From contig CAZSFZ010000006.1 in NCBI GenBank assembly GCA_964606385.1, forward strand, positions 1-64,000: a stretch of 64,000 nt of DNA, given 5' to 3'. The notes under the pieces were generated by a model, which saw nothing but the letters and a program-made list of their open reading frames with translations, was not told the origin of the DNA and did no database searches. The stretch comes from Aquincolibacterium sp964606385. Its GTDB lineage: Bacteria; Omnitrophota; Omnitrophia; Omnitrophales; Aquincolibacteriaceae. Shown piece after piece: positions 17,447 to 26,196 of this stretch; within the stretch, counting starts at the first letter, position 1, and the number at the start of each line of letters is the position of its first letter. The translations under genes and the position numbers were made by a program.

Positions 17447-18445
17447 TCAGGGGTTGATGAGACCTTCGAAGAGTTCTTCGGGGGTAAAGCGGCGGATGTC
17501 GAGGACGGCCTGAAAGACCGGCATGTATTCCTGAAGCTGGCGGCCCGTTTCCGCGACCTGCGCGAGATCGACCTGGCGTTCCTTCTGATAACTTTCCAGA
17601 AAAATATTCCTGGCCTCCTGACGGACCGCGCCTGAAAGCCGTACCGCGAGGAAACACAGGAAAAAGCCGATGTCCCACACCCGCTTGTCCTGCCGCCCGC
17701 AGAATTCCAGGTCCGTGAAATAGACCTTCTGCTCGACGGGGACCCAGATGCAATTGACGGGCTGTGTGTCGATCAGGGAAAATCCGGCCCGATGGATCTT
17801 GGCCAACCCGATCGCGGACTGGCGGATCACGGCTTCATCGCCGGGGCCCAGCGCCTGCCGTTCTCCGATCTTTTCAAGGACCGAGTCCACGGTTTCGCCT
17901 GAAATATATTCCGTCACCATGACTTTTTCGACCGCGTCGTAGGCAACAAGGCGGGGGACCGCGACGCCGAGTTCGGCAAGCTGGACGCGGCTGACCATAT
18001 CCACCGTGAAACGCTCATGGGTTTTGCCGCCGTAAACGGCGGGAAAAGGACTGACAAAAGCCAGGTGTTTGGCCCAGAAACTTCCGGCATCGAGGAAGAT
18101 CTTCACGAAATAACGGATCTCTTCTCCTGACGCCTTATGACAGTGCCAGATCTGATTGGAGTTCGAGACGCCTCCCGAGACGGATTCTACGGTCAAGGAT
18201 GCCGGGTCCACGCCTTCAAAGGCGAGGGCGTGACGTCGCAGGAAATTCCTGCAGGTTTCGAGCCGGCGCCAATGCCGGACACGGAGGAAGCTCATGATGA
18301 GGGAGCTGACGAGCCAGGGGAAAAGAAGGATGATCCCCGCGAGGATCTTAAGGGCCACGCGCGGGTGGGTCTTCAGGACATGCCCGGCGAAGCGGGCACG
18401 GAATGCGGCGAATCGTTGGCGCAGCTTTTCACGCGGATGAGGCAC
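17447..18445 (-). CDS. membrane-anchored APH/choline-kinase-like protein
   Basis: This 332-aa protein has an N-terminal membrane span (about 34-56), then a kinase-like domain of the aminoglycoside/choline phosphotransferase type. It shows a Gly-rich loop (SGGVSNSN), a catalytic-loop equivalent (HRAGFSLIDTQPVNCIW) with Asp and Asn in the expected places, and a DFE-like metal motif (FTDLEFCG). Relatives phosphorylate small molecules or lipopolysaccharide sugars. The membrane anchor favours an envelope substrate, which is inference. It is transcribed alone. Confidence 0.72.
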   Translation of the reverse strand: MPHPREKLRQRFAAFRARFAGHVLKTHPRVALKILAGIILLFPWLVSSLIMSFLRVRHWRRLETCRNFLRRHALAFEGVDPASLTVESVSGGVSNSNQIWHCHKASGEEIRYFVKIFLDAGSFWAKHLAFVSPFPAVYGGKTHERFTVDMVSRVQLAELGVAVPRLVAYDAVEKVMVTEYISGETVDSVLEKIGERQALGPGDEAVIRQSAIGLAKIHRAGFSLIDTQPVNCIWVPVEQKVYFTDLEFCGRQDKRVWDIGFFLCFLAVRLSGAVRQEARNIFLESYQKERQVDLAQVAETGRQLQEYMPVFQAVLDIRRFTPEELFEGLINP

Positions 18446-18555
18446 GATGCTTTTCTCCCTATAAAAGACAATTTTTGCGGGAACAAGACCCGCGGAGGTT
18501 CATTATAGCCTCGTCCGCTTCCTTGACAACCCAGAACTCGAGCTCAAAATAAAAT

Positions 18556-18585
18556 TTGACAAAGCCTCCCGGATAGGGCATAGTT
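18556..18585 (+). promoter_or_regulatory. promoter of the cold-shock leader
   Basis: A consensus TTGACA (18556-18561) is followed at 17-18 bases by CATAGT/ATAGTT. This is the best -35 box in the region and lies about 200 bp before the cold-shock gene, implying a long leader RNA. Confidence 0.55.
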
Positions 18586-18590
18586 CACCC

Positions 18591-18787
18591 GTAGTAAACA
18601 AGAGGTTGAACATGTTGTGTACCGCAAGGTCGAATGTTTACCTTGCGGTTTTTTGTTTTGCCCCCTGTTTGCTACCCCCGGAAGGGGACAACAAAGCAGG
18701 CTAGTTCCAACTGCACCAGGTTGAAGTTTTTACCGTAGTGAAGGTTGAACTTGTCGTGCGATACCAATAAAAGGAGCAACATCAACC
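18591..18787 (+). promoter_or_regulatory. long structured 5' leader of the cold-shock gene with duplicated segment
   Basis: No protein gene is seen here. The segment GTAGTAAACAAGAGGTTGAA onward (18591-18619) is repeated in similar form at 18734-18762 (GTAGTGAAGGTTGAAC...). The first copy is followed by an intrinsic terminator (18621-18659), the second by the gene's RBS (AAGGAG). Between them, 18664-18700 can fold into a hairpin (CCTG-TTTG-CCCC against GGGG-CAAA-CAGG). This may be an attenuator, or a separate small RNA followed by a second leader. Confidence 0.5.
18621..18659 (+). terminator. intrinsic terminator within the cold-shock leader
   Basis: ACCGCAAGG (18621-18629) and CCTTGCGGT (18641-18649) form a perfect 9-bp stem followed by a T-rich tract. 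It lies between the promoter and the gene, so it would either attenuate the gene or end a small RNA. Confidence 0.8.
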
Positions 18788-18988
18788 ATGGTACAAGGTA
18801 AAGTGAAGTGGTTTAACAACTCAAAAGGCTATGGATTCATCTCCCGTGAAGGCGGCGCCGATGTCTTCGTGCATCACACCGCGATCCAGGGTGAGGGATA
18901 TAAGTCTTTGGAAGAAGGCCAGACGGTCGAGTTCGAAGTGACCAAGGGCCCCAAGGGCGAACAAGCCTCCAACGTTGTGAAGCTGTAA
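18788..18988 (+). CDS. CspA-family cold-shock protein
   Basis: This 66-aa protein is a single cold-shock domain. RNP1 (KGYGFISRE) and RNP2 (DVFVHHTAI) are intact and the length is typical. It binds single-stranded nucleic acid and acts as an RNA chaperone. It is monocistronic: a long structured leader precedes it and a UUCG-loop terminator follows 18 bp after the stop. Regulation at the RNA level is likely. Confidence 0.95.
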   Translation: MVQGKVKWFNNSKGYGFISREGGADVFVHHTAIQGEGYKSLEEGQTVEFEVTKGPKGEQASNVVKL

Positions 18989-19005
18989 ACCACAACTGGA
19001 ACTGT

Positions 19006-19042
19006 AAAAAACCCCGTTGGCTTCGGCCAACGGGGTTTTTTT
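19006..19042 (+). terminator. intrinsic terminator with UUCG tetraloop
   Basis: AACCCCGTTGGC pairs with GCCAACGGGGTT around a TTCG loop, followed by seven T. Perfect stem; ends the cold-shock transcript. Confidence 0.95.
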
Positions 19043-19142
19043 ATGCCCGGAGAGCTCTTGGCTTGCCATCCAAGAGCCTCTTTTTTATACTACGCACAGA
19101 TCGATTTTTTTGTGCTGGAAATTTAAAATCAGGATCTTATCG

Positions 19143-20543
19143 ATGACTTCATCCCAGATCTGGCTCATCGCAAGCGTTGCCCTCTATATGGTCTTCATGC
19201 TCGGCATCGGGTTCTGGACAAGCCGGCGCATCAAGGACACCAAGGATTACATCATCGCGGGCGGCAAGATGGGTTGGTGGCTTTCCCTCGGCACTATCTT
19301 TGCCACCTGGTTCGGGGCGGAAACGTGCATGGGTTCTTCCCGAACGGCTTTCGAAAAAGGGATCCTGGGGGTGATCGCGGACCCGTTCGGCGCCGGATTA
19401 TGCCTCATTCTCGCCGGGCTTTTTTTCGCGAAGGTCTTCCACAACCTCAAAGCCGAAACGATCATTGATTTTTTCGAAAAGCGTTACGGTAAAAAGGTCG
19501 CCGCCCTGTTGAGCCTGCTTTACATTCCGGTCTATCTGGGATGGGTCGGAGGCCAGCTGCTGGCGTTCGGGATCATCCTTCACGCGCTTACCGGTCTTCC
19601 GGTCATGTTCTCGGTCCTCATCTCGACCGCGGTCGTGATCCTTTACACCTACTGGGGAGGCATGTGGGCGGATGCGGTGACGGACCTCTACCAAATGATC
19701 TTTATCCTGATCGGGCTTCTCGTTTTGTTCCCGATCCTCGTGAACGACCTCGGCGGTTTTCCGGCGATCCTTCAAAGGGTCCCCGAAAGTTTTTTCTACT
19801 TTTACCCGCACACGGATTCGCCGCTCACCTGGCTGAACTACCTTCAGGCCTGGATGATGGTCGGGATCGGATCGCTTCCGGCCCAGGACCTTTTTCAGCG
19901 CATGATGGCGCCGCGATCGGCTTCCATGGCCCGGAACGCCTCGATCCTGGCCGGGGTGATGTACATGGGGATCGGTCTTATCCCTGTCCTTTTGGGCATC
20001 TTCGGGCGGGTGGCCTTGCCGGAAAGCACGGGCGAGTCCATCCTGATCGTGCTGGCTCAAAAATACCTGCCCACGCCTTTGATGGCGCTGATGGTCGGAG
20101 CATTGCTTTCGGCCATCATGAGCTCGGCCGATAGCGCGCTTCTCGCCCCCGCCGGTATCATCGGCCACAATATCGTGTCCTACCTTAACCCCGGAGCGAG
20201 TGAAGAGCTTCAGCTCAAATGGTGCCACCGGAGCATCCTGATCGTCGGGATCTTTTCCTTGGTGCTCGCGCTTTATTTTCAGAATATCTACACGCTTTGC
20301 ATGAACGCGTGGGGAGTCCTGCTCGTGGGAGTGGCGGCGCCGATGATCGCAGGGGTTTACTGGAAGAGAGCGACGACAGCGGGCGCCATGGCTGGGGCTT
20401 TTTGCGGCATTCTTTCCTGGATCCTTTTCACCCTCCTGCTTCCCGAAGACACTCCCGCGCATCTTTTTGGATTTTTAGTGTCATGCGGGGCGCTCGCGGT
20501 GGTCAGCCTGCTGACCCGTCCCCGGACTGCCGAAGCCGTTTAA
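19143..20543 (+). CDS. sodium:solute symporter family protein
   Basis: ATG 19143 is chosen because it opens the first membrane helix; longer frames run back into the terminator. The 466-aa protein has about 12-13 hydrophobic helices with the SSS pattern: RIKDTKDYIIAGGKMGWW after TM1, WFGAETCMGSSRTAFEKG, and a late SALLSAIMSSADSAL motif. The family couples uptake of sugars, amino acids or organic acids to sodium. The substrate cannot be assigned. Confidence 0.9.
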   Translation: MTSSQIWLIASVALYMVFMLGIGFWTSRRIKDTKDYIIAGGKMGWWLSLGTIFATWFGAETCMGSSRTAFEKGILGVIADPFGAGLCLILAGLFFAKVFHNLKAETIIDFFEKRYGKKVAALLSLLYIPVYLGWVGGQLLAFGIILHALTGLPVMFSVLISTAVVILYTYWGGMWADAVTDLYQMIFILIGLLVLFPILVNDLGGFPAILQRVPESFFYFYPHTDSPLTWLNYLQAWMMVGIGSLPAQDLFQRMMAPRSASMARNASILAGVMYMGIGLIPVLLGIFGRVALPESTGESILIVLAQKYLPTPLMALMVGALLSAIMSSADSALLAPAGIIGHNIVSYLNPGASEELQLKWCHRSILIVGIFSLVLALYFQNIYTLCMNAWGVLLVGVAAPMIAGVYWKRATTAGAMAGAFCGILSWILFTLLLPEDTPAHLFGFLVSCGALAVVSLLTRPRTAEAV

Positions 20544-20553
20544 GGTTTGACGC

Positions 20554-21891
20554 TTAAAGGGGAGGTTGGCTCCAGGAGAAGGCGGTGAATTTTGTATCTT
20601 CCGTGGAGCCCTCGATCACCAGCCGCCTTCCATCCGTGAAGTAGGGGTCATTGGTAAGGTTTTTATTTTTATGACCGGGAGCCTCGAGTCCGGGGTTGTC
20701 GCTGAACCCGTAGCGCGCGACTTTTCCGATCTCGATCAGGTCCTCGAGCAGGTAGTCGCGCGAATCGTCCAGATTGGCGTCGATCTTGTGTGTGGTCATG
20801 TACCAGGTTTTAAAAGTGAATTTCACGCCGATATCGCGGCTGATCGCCCCCATCCAGACCGGTTTTCCCTGATAGCGCATCGGTGTGTACCAAAGGCGGA
20901 AATGCAGCCGCTGGTTGATGTTATCCCGTGTTTTCTGGAACGCGATATCCTGGGGATGTCCGTTATAGTAGAGCGGGCTGACGGGAGAATAGCGGTCGTT
21001 GTCGCCGGTCAGGAAAGCCTTGGCCATCGAAAACCCCGATTTAAAAGTAAGGGCTGAGGTCTCATCCCATCCCGCTGAAGTGAAGATCTGGATCAGGTCT
21101 TCGAGCTCTCCGATCACGACAAGATTCAGCGGGTCGCCGTTTTGAGTCCCTTTTTTGTTCGTGGTGCAGCAGGGAAGTCCTTCGAGATGCCGGGAGAGTT
21201 CCTCGCCGGTATATTCCGTGATGACATCCTCCGGATACCGCGCCGCGAAATCCTTGGTGGTATAGTCCGGCTTCATGCCGGGGACGGTGACCACAAAATC
21301 AAAGGTCTTGCGGTCCGATTCTCCGAGCAGGTCGACCTTGACATGTTTTGTCCCCTGATCCACGGAAGTGTAAAGGAACCCGGAACGTTTCTCGTGCGGC
21401 ATGCAGATGTAGCTTTGCATGGAAACGTCCTGGAAGATCTTGTCCATTTTCTTGTTGGCGATGCGGACGGCAAAAAAATTGACGGGGATCAGGGCCAGTG
21501 CCGGAAAGAAAATGATCGCCAGGAGTCCCGCCTCAAAAAACTGTCTGGTTTGGCGAAAATGGGCCATGTAATTGGCTTCCTGCGGGGAATAGTAGTTCGG
21601 GTCCATGTTCCTCGGAATAAGGAAATAAGCCTGATCGCTCTGGTTATCGACCTCCACCCAGACGGGTTGGATCCCGCGCTTGGAAAGAGAGGTCCCGTAG
21701 AAACTTTTCGATTCTTTGTTGCTCAAGACCGTGAGCGTCACGGTGACCTGGCCCTGTGTCTGCGTCTGGGCGCGGTCCATGAACGAAGATCGGTCGGAAG
21801 TATGAGGCCGGTACCGGACACAGCCTGAAAAAATGAGGCACAGAATGAGAAAGGAGCAGAGAAAAGGGTTTTGTTTCCGGGTCCAACGCAT
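20554..21891 (-). CDS. lipoprotein with LssY C-terminal domain
   Basis: Start 21891 is preferred: AGGAGG lies 11 bases upstream and the signal peptide with lipobox IFSGC begins shortly after. The 445-aa protein has a hydrophobic patch at about 115-140. In its second half is an LssY_C-type domain: DPLNLVVIGELEDL, SAGWDE, then PLYYNGHPQDIAFQK and LWYTP, ending with a HKID..DDSRDYL segment. LssY_C is found fused to PAP2 phosphatases or alone in envelope proteins; its role is unknown. It is convergent with the symporter gene, 10 bp between stops. Confidence 0.75.
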   Translation of the reverse strand: MRWTRKQNPFLCSFLILCLIFSGCVRYRPHTSDRSSFMDRAQTQTQGQVTVTLTVLSNKESKSFYGTSLSKRGIQPVWVEVDNQSDQAYFLIPRNMDPNYYSPQEANYMAHFRQTRQFFEAGLLAIIFFPALALIPVNFFAVRIANKKMDKIFQDVSMQSYICMPHEKRSGFLYTSVDQGTKHVKVDLLGESDRKTFDFVVTVPGMKPDYTTKDFAARYPEDVITEYTGEELSRHLEGLPCCTTNKKGTQNGDPLNLVVIGELEDLIQIFTSAGWDETSALTFKSGFSMAKAFLTGDNDRYSPVSPLYYNGHPQDIAFQKTRDNINQRLHFRLWYTPMRYQGKPVWMGAISRDIGVKFTFKTWYMTTHKIDANLDDSRDYLLEDLIEIGKVARYGFSDNPGLEAPGHKNKNLTNDPYFTDGRRLVIEGSTEDTKFTAFSWSQPPL

Positions 21892-22005
21892 GCGAATTTT
21901 GGCCTCCTGTTGTGAATGCTTTATTGTATAATAAGGCCGCAAAGTAAGGAACGCCCAAATCTTGGATTTTTAAACAAACCTTTTTGACCCAAGCGGAGAC
22001 GCGTC

Positions 22006-22797
22006 ATGAAAAAGAATCTCTCTGTCCTTTTTCTCCTGTTCCTCATCGGTTGCTCCACGGTCCCCATCACGGGGCGCAAACAACTTTCCTTTGTTCCCCA
22101 AAGTGAACTCCTGACCTTGAGCGATCAAAGCTATAAAGAGACCTTGAGCAAAGCCACGCTTTCTTCCGACGCGGCTCAAAAGCAGATGGTCGTCGAGGTC
22201 GGACAAAAAATCGCTTCTGCGGCCGAAACCTTCATGAGAGAGAACGGAATGGAGAAGGATCTGGCCAACTATAAGTGGGAATTCAATCTTATCGAAGATC
22301 CAAAGACCGTGAATGCATTCTGTATGCCGGGAGGCAAGATCGTGGTCTATACGGGGATCCTTCCCGTGACCCAGGATCAGAACGGCCTCGCGACGGTGAT
22401 GAGCCATGAAGTGGCTCATGCGATTGCGAACCACGGCGGGGAGCGCATGAGCCAGCAGCTGGTCGTTCAGGCCGGCAGCATGGGGCTTCAACAACTCGTC
22501 AAAACAAAACCTGCTTTGGCTCAGCAAATCCTGATGCAAGCTTACGGAGCGGGTTCCCAGGTTGGAATTCTTTTGCCCTACAGCCGCAGCCATGAATCCG
22601 AAGCCGATCATATCGGGCTTGTCCTGATGGCTAAAGCCGGTTATGACCCGAAGACGGCCGTCGCATTCTGGGAGCGGATGAACGCCTTGGGCGGGGCGAA
22701 GGCTCCGGAGCTTTTGTCGACCCACCCGGCGACTTCCCGGAGAATCTCGGATATCGAGAAGGAAATACCTGAGGTGGAGAAATATTATAAGGGGTGA
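22006..22797 (+). CDS. M48-family zinc metallopeptidase lipoprotein
   Basis: This 263-aa protein has a lipobox (LIGC, Cys16), the family segment PITGRKQLSFV, the zinc site SHEVAHAIANH (HExxH) and the third-ligand region ESEADHIGL. Size and layout match periplasmic M48 lipoproteins such as LoiP/YcaL, which degrade misfolded outer-membrane proteins. It is divergent from the LssY_C lipoprotein. A TATAAT-like box (about 21925-21932) lies in the shared intergenic region. Confidence 0.93.
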   Translation: MKKNLSVLFLLFLIGCSTVPITGRKQLSFVPQSELLTLSDQSYKETLSKATLSSDAAQKQMVVEVGQKIASAAETFMRENGMEKDLANYKWEFNLIEDPKTVNAFCMPGGKIVVYTGILPVTQDQNGLATVMSHEVAHAIANHGGERMSQQLVVQAGSMGLQQLVKTKPALAQQILMQAYGAGSQVGILLPYSRSHESEADHIGLVLMAKAGYDPKTAVAFWERMNALGGAKAPELLSTHPATSRRISDIEKEIPEVEKYYKG

Positions 22798-22848
22798 TGC
22801 GCACAGATTTTTTTTGAGATCTTAAAACCAGGGGAGGCTCGAGGATCT

Positions 22849-24303
22849 ATGAGTGGCATTTACGGAGTGGTTTCCAGAACGTCTTGCATCGATACCCTTT
22901 TTTACGGAACGGATTATCATTCCCATCTCGGGACCGAGTTCGGGGGGTTGGCCACGATGGACGGCGAAAAGTTCTTTCGCCAGATCCATGGGATCAGCCA
23001 AAGCCAGTTCAAATCCAAATTCTTTGATGACCTGCAGAACCTCAAAGGGAACAAGGGGATCGGGGCGATCAGCGATTCTCATGAACAGCCCATGTACCTC
23101 AATTCCAAATTCGGACCCTTTTGCATTGTAACGATGGGAATGGTCGAGAACGCCGACAGGCTTTCCCGGGAACTGCTGGAGACCGGACACTCTTTTGCCG
23201 AGATGCCCGCCAAAGGCGCCGTCAATACGACCGAACTGATCGCAAAGCTCATCACGCTGGGGGAGGATCTCGTGAGCGGGATCGAGGGAGTGTTCGAGAA
23301 GATCGAAGGGTCTTGCTCGATCCTCATCCTGAATAGCGACGGGGTCTATGCCGCGCGCGACCGTTTCGGTTACACACCCCTTGTGATCGGACGCCGGTCG
23401 GATGCTTACGCGGTCGCTTCCGAGACCTCTGCTTTTCCGAACGACGATTTCAAGGTGATGAAGTACGTGATGCCCGGGGAGATCGTCCTTCTCACGGAAG
23501 ACGGTATCCAGCCCAAGAAAGACGGTTCGGAAAACATGCAGATCTGCACGTTCCTCTGGATCTACACGGGATTTCCCGCTTCGGATTATGAAGGTATCAA
23601 TACAGAAGCGGCCCGTGAACGCTGCGGGGCCGCACTCGCACGCCGCGACAAAGATATCGAAGTGGATCTTGTGGCCGGAGTTCCTGATTCCGGAACCAGC
23701 CACGCGATCGGCTACGCCATGGAAAGCGGCAAACCTTTTCGCCGGCCGCTTGTGAAATATACCCCGGGGTACGGACGCAGTTACACGCCGCCCACCCAGG
23801 AAAAACGGGACCTGATCGCGAAAATGAAGCTCATTCCCATCCGGGAGATCATCCGGAACAACCGTGTGGTCGTTTGCGATGATTCCATCGTGCGGGGGAC
23901 CCAGCTCAAGAATTTCACCATCAGCAAACTTTGGGAAGCCGGCGCCACGGAAGTCCATGTCCGTCCTGCGTGCCCGCCGCTCATGCATCCCTGCAAGTTC
24001 TGTCTTTCCACGCGGAGCATCCATGAACTTGCGGCCCGTAAAGCGATACGGGACCTTGAAGGGCATGACATCGAGGATATTTCCGAGTATGTGGATCCGG
24101 CGTCTCCCAAACATCAGGCCATGATCGAATGGATCCGGAAGGACCTGAATGTGACAACGCTCCGTTTTCAGACCGTGGATGATATGGTGGAAGCCATCGG
24201 ACTTCCGAAGGAAAAGCTTTGCCTTTATTGCTGGACCGGGGAATGTCCCGTTTCAAAGAAAAAGGAAGGTCTCAAGACTTGTCATGAGGAAGCTAAAGTT
24301 TAA
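22849..24303 (+). CDS. purF: amidophosphoribosyltransferase-like protein with degenerate glutaminase domain
   Basis: This 484-aa protein has the PurF layout. The C-terminal phosphoribosyltransferase half is well preserved, including the PRPP loop VVVCDDSIVRGTQ and VPDSGT. The N-terminal Ntn half begins MSGIYGVV, with Ser where PurF has the catalytic Cys. The RYSTTG, HNGNL and SDTE motifs that bind glutamine are replaced (ISDSHEQP, TMGMVEN, NTTE). GTDYHSHLGT replaces the QHRGQ region. Cys pairs near the C-terminus (CKFC, CLYC..GEC) may hold an iron-sulfur cluster. It may use free ammonia or another donor. GAGG lies just before the ATG. Confidence 0.85.
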   Translation: MSGIYGVVSRTSCIDTLFYGTDYHSHLGTEFGGLATMDGEKFFRQIHGISQSQFKSKFFDDLQNLKGNKGIGAISDSHEQPMYLNSKFGPFCIVTMGMVENADRLSRELLETGHSFAEMPAKGAVNTTELIAKLITLGEDLVSGIEGVFEKIEGSCSILILNSDGVYAARDRFGYTPLVIGRRSDAYAVASETSAFPNDDFKVMKYVMPGEIVLLTEDGIQPKKDGSENMQICTFLWIYTGFPASDYEGINTEAARERCGAALARRDKDIEVDLVAGVPDSGTSHAIGYAMESGKPFRRPLVKYTPGYGRSYTPPTQEKRDLIAKMKLIPIREIIRNNRVVVCDDSIVRGTQLKNFTISKLWEAGATEVHVRPACPPLMHPCKFCLSTRSIHELAARKAIRDLEGHDIEDISEYVDPASPKHQAMIEWIRKDLNVTTLRFQTVDDMVEAIGLPKEKLCLYCWTGECPVSKKKEGLKTCHEEAKV

Positions 24304-24334
24304 AAGGGCCTCAGATTCGATAATGGGAGAATTT

Positions 24335-24667
24335 ATGAAAAGAGCGTTGGCGGTGATGATCTTTTTGGCATTTGTTGCTGTGGGCCAGGGTTATGCAGCG
24401 GATGAACAGGCTTCGCTAGGGACCCAGGCGGGAGAAGCGGCCAAGGAACTCAAGGGGACTGCCGAAGAAAGTTATTCGACCGGAATGACGAAGGCGGGGG
24501 AAGCCGCCCGGAAAATGGAAGCGGACGCCCGGGATGCTTTTAAAATCCTTCAGGAGCAATGGAACACGTTTTCAAAACAATTTCAGGAAAAAACACTCGA
24601 ACTCCAGAAACAGCTCGACCAGCAATGGCAGGATTTCAACAAGTCGTTCAATAAACCCAAACAATAA
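24335..24667 (+). CDS. small secreted helical protein
   Basis: ATG 24335 follows GGGAGA with five bases between. The 110-aa product has a signal peptide (MKRALAVMIFLAFVAVGQGYAA) and a mature part that is one long amphipathic helix rich in Ala, Glu, Lys and Gln, with near-repeats of AGEAAK/AGEAAR. It is probably periplasmic. No family is recognised; the pattern is LEA- or apolipophorin-like in composition only. It lies between purF and cheR. Confidence 0.65.
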   Translation: MKRALAVMIFLAFVAVGQGYAADEQASLGTQAGEAAKELKGTAEESYSTGMTKAGEAARKMEADARDAFKILQEQWNTFSKQFQEKTLELQKQLDQQWQDFNKSFNKPKQ

Positions 24668-24678
24668 CCGGCCTCCGA

Positions 24679-26196
24679 ATGAATTTTCCGGAAGACCTGC
24701 GTAATCAGATCAAGACGCATATCGCCGAGCGCTGCGGCCTTTACTTCCGCGATCACGACCTGCGAAACCTCGAGACAGGCGTCGCCCAGCGGATGAAGGT
24801 CTGCGGGTTCGATTCCGTCCACGCCTATTACCTCCACCTGACGGCCTCGGAAGATCGGGAGACGGAATTCCGCGAACTCCTGAACCTGCTCACCATCAAT
24901 CACACCTATTTTTTCCGGAACGAGCCCCAATTCGTGGCGTTCAAGGAAAAGGTCCTCGGGGAAGTCACGGAACGGAAGATCCAGCAGGCGTTCCAGTCCA
25001 AGCATCAGGAGCGGCCGGTGCTCCGTATCTGGAGCGCGGGCTGTTCGACGGGGGAGGAACCTTATACGATCGCGATGATCCTTCGCGAGTCGATCCCTCA
25101 TCCTGAAGACTGGGATATCGAGATCCTCGCGACTGACGCTTCCAACGACGCTTTGGAACGGGCCCGGCGGGGTATTTACAATGAGAATTCCATGCGGCTT
25201 GTCGAGGAGCCTTACCGGAGTAAGTATTTCACCCCGAGAACGGGTTCCGGAAAAACCGCCGAGTGGCAGATTTCAAATGAGATCAAGAATATGGTGAAGT
25301 TCGGCTTTCTGAACCTGGTGGCCGATCCTTTTCCCGCGGACCTGGACATTATTTTTTGCCGGAACGTGACCATTTATTTCGAGATCAAAACGACCATGGG
25401 CATCATCGACCGTTTTTTCGAAAGCCTGCTCGATCCCGGTTATCTCTTCCTTGGTTATTCGGAGAGCCTCCAGTTCCTGACCAACAAATTCCGGATGGGA
25501 AGCTGGCAGGACGGTATTTATTACCGCAAAGTGGCGGGAAAACCCCAGGAAATGGCGCCCGCTCTTTCCTGGCAGCCCCCCGCGGACGAGATCGAAGAAT
25601 ACGTGGAAGAGGTTTCCTTACCGGCGCTTACGGCGATCGTGGAAAGCAAGCAGCCGGTCGTTCTTTCCCCTGAGGAATTCAAAGGAATGCGGGAGCAGAT
25701 CCTCCGGTTCATTTACCTTAAAGAATACGACAAGGCCCTTGCCTTGATCGAGAAAATCTCTGTAGAAGGTGAAAGGATGGTCGATATACACTACCTGGCA
25801 GCGGACATTTACGCCAATATGAACCGGCATGAAGAAGCGAAAGCGAGGCTCAGAAAAGCCCTCGCGATCGACTCGCTTTTTGCCCCGGCGTATTACCTGA
25901 CCGGCTGCATGCACCTGGAAGAGGACAAGATCGAAAAGGCCAAAGAAGCCTTTCAGAAGGCCTTATATATCGACAAGGATTTTGTCATGGCGCGTTTTTA
26001 CATGGCCCACGTGCTCCGTAGCGAAGGGCGGCCGAATGAAGCCATCCGGGAGTACCGGAACACACTGGCGGTCCTCTCAAAAGGGACGCCCGGCGTCCGG
26101 AGCGAAATGACCTTGCAGGGAAGCGGTTTTAATACGGCGATCCTCAAAAGCATCTGTTGCGATAACCTCGAGCGTCTTAAAATGGAGCTGGTATGA
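24679..26196 (+). CDS. cheR: CheR methyltransferase with C-terminal TPR repeats
   Basis: This 505-aa protein has a CheR N-terminal helical domain (about 1-65), the SAM-dependent methyltransferase (about 70-275; WSAGCSTGEEPYTIAM binds SAM, ILATDASNDAL, IIFCRNVTIYF) and TPR-like repeats (about 335-470). CheR methylates glutamates of chemoreceptors. CheR-TPR forms occur in systems controlling pili or development. It begins the chemosensory operon and overlaps cheW by ATGA. Confidence 0.93.
   Translation: MNFPEDLRNQIKTHIAERCGLYFRDHDLRNLETGVAQRMKVCGFDSVHAYYLHLTASEDRETEFRELLNLLTINHTYFFRNEPQFVAFKEKVLGEVTERKIQQAFQSKHQERPVLRIWSAGCSTGEEPYTIAMILRESIPHPEDWDIEILATDASNDALERARRGIYNENSMRLVEEPYRSKYFTPRTGSGKTAEWQISNEIKNMVKFGFLNLVADPFPADLDIIFCRNVTIYFEIKTTMGIIDRFFESLLDPGYLFLGYSESLQFLTNKFRMGSWQDGIYYRKVAGKPQEMAPALSWQPPADEIEEYVEEVSLPALTAIVESKQPVVLSPEEFKGMREQILRFIYLKEYDKALALIEKISVEGERMVDIHYLAADIYANMNRHEEAKARLRKALAIDSLFAPAYYLTGCMHLEEDKIEKAKEAFQKALYIDKDFVMARFYMAHVLRSEGRPNEAIREYRNTLAVLSKGTPGVRSEMTLQGSGFNTAILKSICCDNLERLKMELV

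Noticed and set aside
24803..24820. tRNA-like GGGTTCGATTCC box
   Set aside because: It lies within cheR in the coding frame and no acceptor or anticodon stems can be drawn around it.
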